Source: Pseudomonadota bacterium (GTDB lineage: Bacteria > Myxococcota_A > Polyangia > Polyangiales > Polyangiaceae). From it: DNA of 64,000 nt. The stretch covers positions 1 to 64,000 of the forward strand of contig JAEWRL010000187.1 of the NCBI GenBank assembly GCA_023398955.1. Reading direction: 5' to 3'. Position numbers and translations under genes: made by a program. The notes under the pieces were generated by a model. It did no database searches and was not told where the DNA came from. It was given only the letters and a program-made list of their open reading frames with translations. This document shows positions 63,383-64,000 of the stretch, piece after piece (the first letter of the stretch is position 1; each line of letters opens with the position of its first letter).

Positions 63383-64000
63383 ATGCCCCCCCACGCCACC
63401 AGTCCGATCGCGTTGTCGCAGACCACCGGCCCGGTGTTTCGGGCGCGCTCTCTCGAGGAGCGCGGTTGCGAGCTCTGGGTCAAGGACGACGGATCCTTGA
63501 GCCCGCTCTACGGCGGAAACAAGGTCCGTAAGCTCGAATGGCTCCTCGCAGAAGCGAAAGCGCGAGGCTGCCGACGCTTGCTGACAGCGGGAGCAGCTGG
63601 CAGCCACCACGTCCTGGCAACCGCGCTGTTCGGGCGCATGGTCGGCCTTCCCACCGCGGCAGTGCTCTGTCCACAGCCCGATACGAGTCACGCCAGAGAG
63701 ACATTGGCCCGCTCGCTGAGCGTCCTTCAGGCTGCGTATCCCTGCTCCTCCATGGCTCTCGTGCCCTGGATGCTGGCGCGGCACCGCCAGCGTGGCGATG
63801 CGCTCATTCCAGTTGGCGGCTCGAACACACTCGGGGCCATGGGCTACGATCTCGCTGTCGATGAGCTGGTGGGACAAATCCGCGGCGGCGAGCTTCCACA
63901 ACCTCACCTCATCGTGGTCGCCGTCGGCTCCGGCGGGACAGCCGCGGGGCTGCTCGCCGGGCTCGTTAGGCACCGTCTGACGACGAACCTTTGTGCCGTG
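63383..64000 (+). CDS. PLP-dependent ACC deaminase/D-cysteine desulfhydrase family protein (partial)
   Basis: The first 206 codons; the gene runs off the right edge. Fold-type II PLP enzyme with the cofactor lysine in YGGNKVRKLEWLLAEA, TAGAAGSHHVLATALFGRM, IPVGGSNTLGAMGY and the phosphate loop VVAVGSGGTAAGLLAGL. The family includes 1-aminocyclopropane-1-carboxylate deaminase and D-cysteine desulfhydrase; which activity applies depends on residues beyond the window. Divergent from the glnBA operon. Confidence 0.85.
   Translation, partial: MPPHATSPIALSQTTGPVFRARSLEERGCELWVKDDGSLSPLYGGNKVRKLEWLLAEAKARGCRRLLTAGAAGSHHVLATALFGRMVGLPTAAVLCPQPDTSHARETLARSLSVLQAAYPCSSMALVPWMLARHRQRGDALIPVGGSNTLGAMGYDLAVDELVGQIRGGELPQPHLIVVAVGSGGTAAGLLAGLVRHRLTTNLCAV

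Overview
The window looks like chromosomal DNA from a high-GC Myxococcota (myxobacterium-like deltaproteobacterium). The grounds are strong G/C preference at third codon positions, three Hanks-type Ser/Thr kinases with typical myxobacterial architectures, an FHA-GGDEF protein, a PEGA-like TPR protein paired with a kinase, a LA_2272-type surface repeat protein and several lipoproteins of unknown function. The assignment comes from gene content, not from any search. I see no rRNA, tRNA, CRISPR array, insertion sequence or prophage, and most of the sequence is densely coding.

Layout. 0.2-3.8 kb: cell-surface polysaccharide genes (sulfotransferase, family 2 glycosyltransferase, oligosaccharide flippase). 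3.9-6.3 kb: an isocitrate/isopropylmalate-type dehydrogenase and a secreted formylglycine-generating-enzyme-like protein. 6.3-17.6 kb: a metabolic core. A leftward operon encodes methylmalonyl-CoA epimerase, the four subunits of a Na+-translocating methylmalonyl-CoA decarboxylase and a succinate CoA-transferase. The divergent rightward operon encodes both methylmalonyl-CoA mutase subunits and the MeaB chaperone. Together they can interconvert succinate and propionyl-CoA while moving Na+. 17.9-22.4 kb: nine overlapping membrane-protein genes in exactly the order of MbhA to MbhI, an Mrp-type Na+/H+ antiporter module of the kind built into membrane-bound hydrogenases, but with no hydrogenase genes and no large MrpA subunit.

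22.5-32.7 kb: a repeat-rich exported protein with an ECF sigma factor and a membrane partner, an orphan hydrogenase-maturation-type protease, a small zinc-ribbon protein, an RNA methyltransferase, a DsbA-like lipoprotein, a kinase/PEGA pair and an orphan Fis-type DNA-binding protein. 33-43 kb: a lipoprotein, a second kinase, a radical SAM/SPASM-family protein that has lost its radical SAM cysteines, Rel, HemW, TrmFO and DprA. 43-52 kb: DHH and glycerophosphodiester phosphodiesterases, a lipoprotein, a HARE-HTH protein with an RD-rich repeat linker and a degenerate Mrr-like domain, MurB and AlaRS. 52-64 kb: a large protein with a degenerate M48 metalloprotease motif, a third kinase, a glycosyltransferase, a PDZ lipoprotein, MetK with a basic alanine-rich tail, FHA-GGDEF, GlnA, GlnB and the start of an ACC deaminase/D-cysteine desulfhydrase-family gene that runs off the right edge.

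The most unusual features are the hydrogenase-free Mbh-type antiporter module beside a primary Na+ pump, the radical SAM pseudoenzyme, and the HARE/RD-repeat/Mrr-like fusion.
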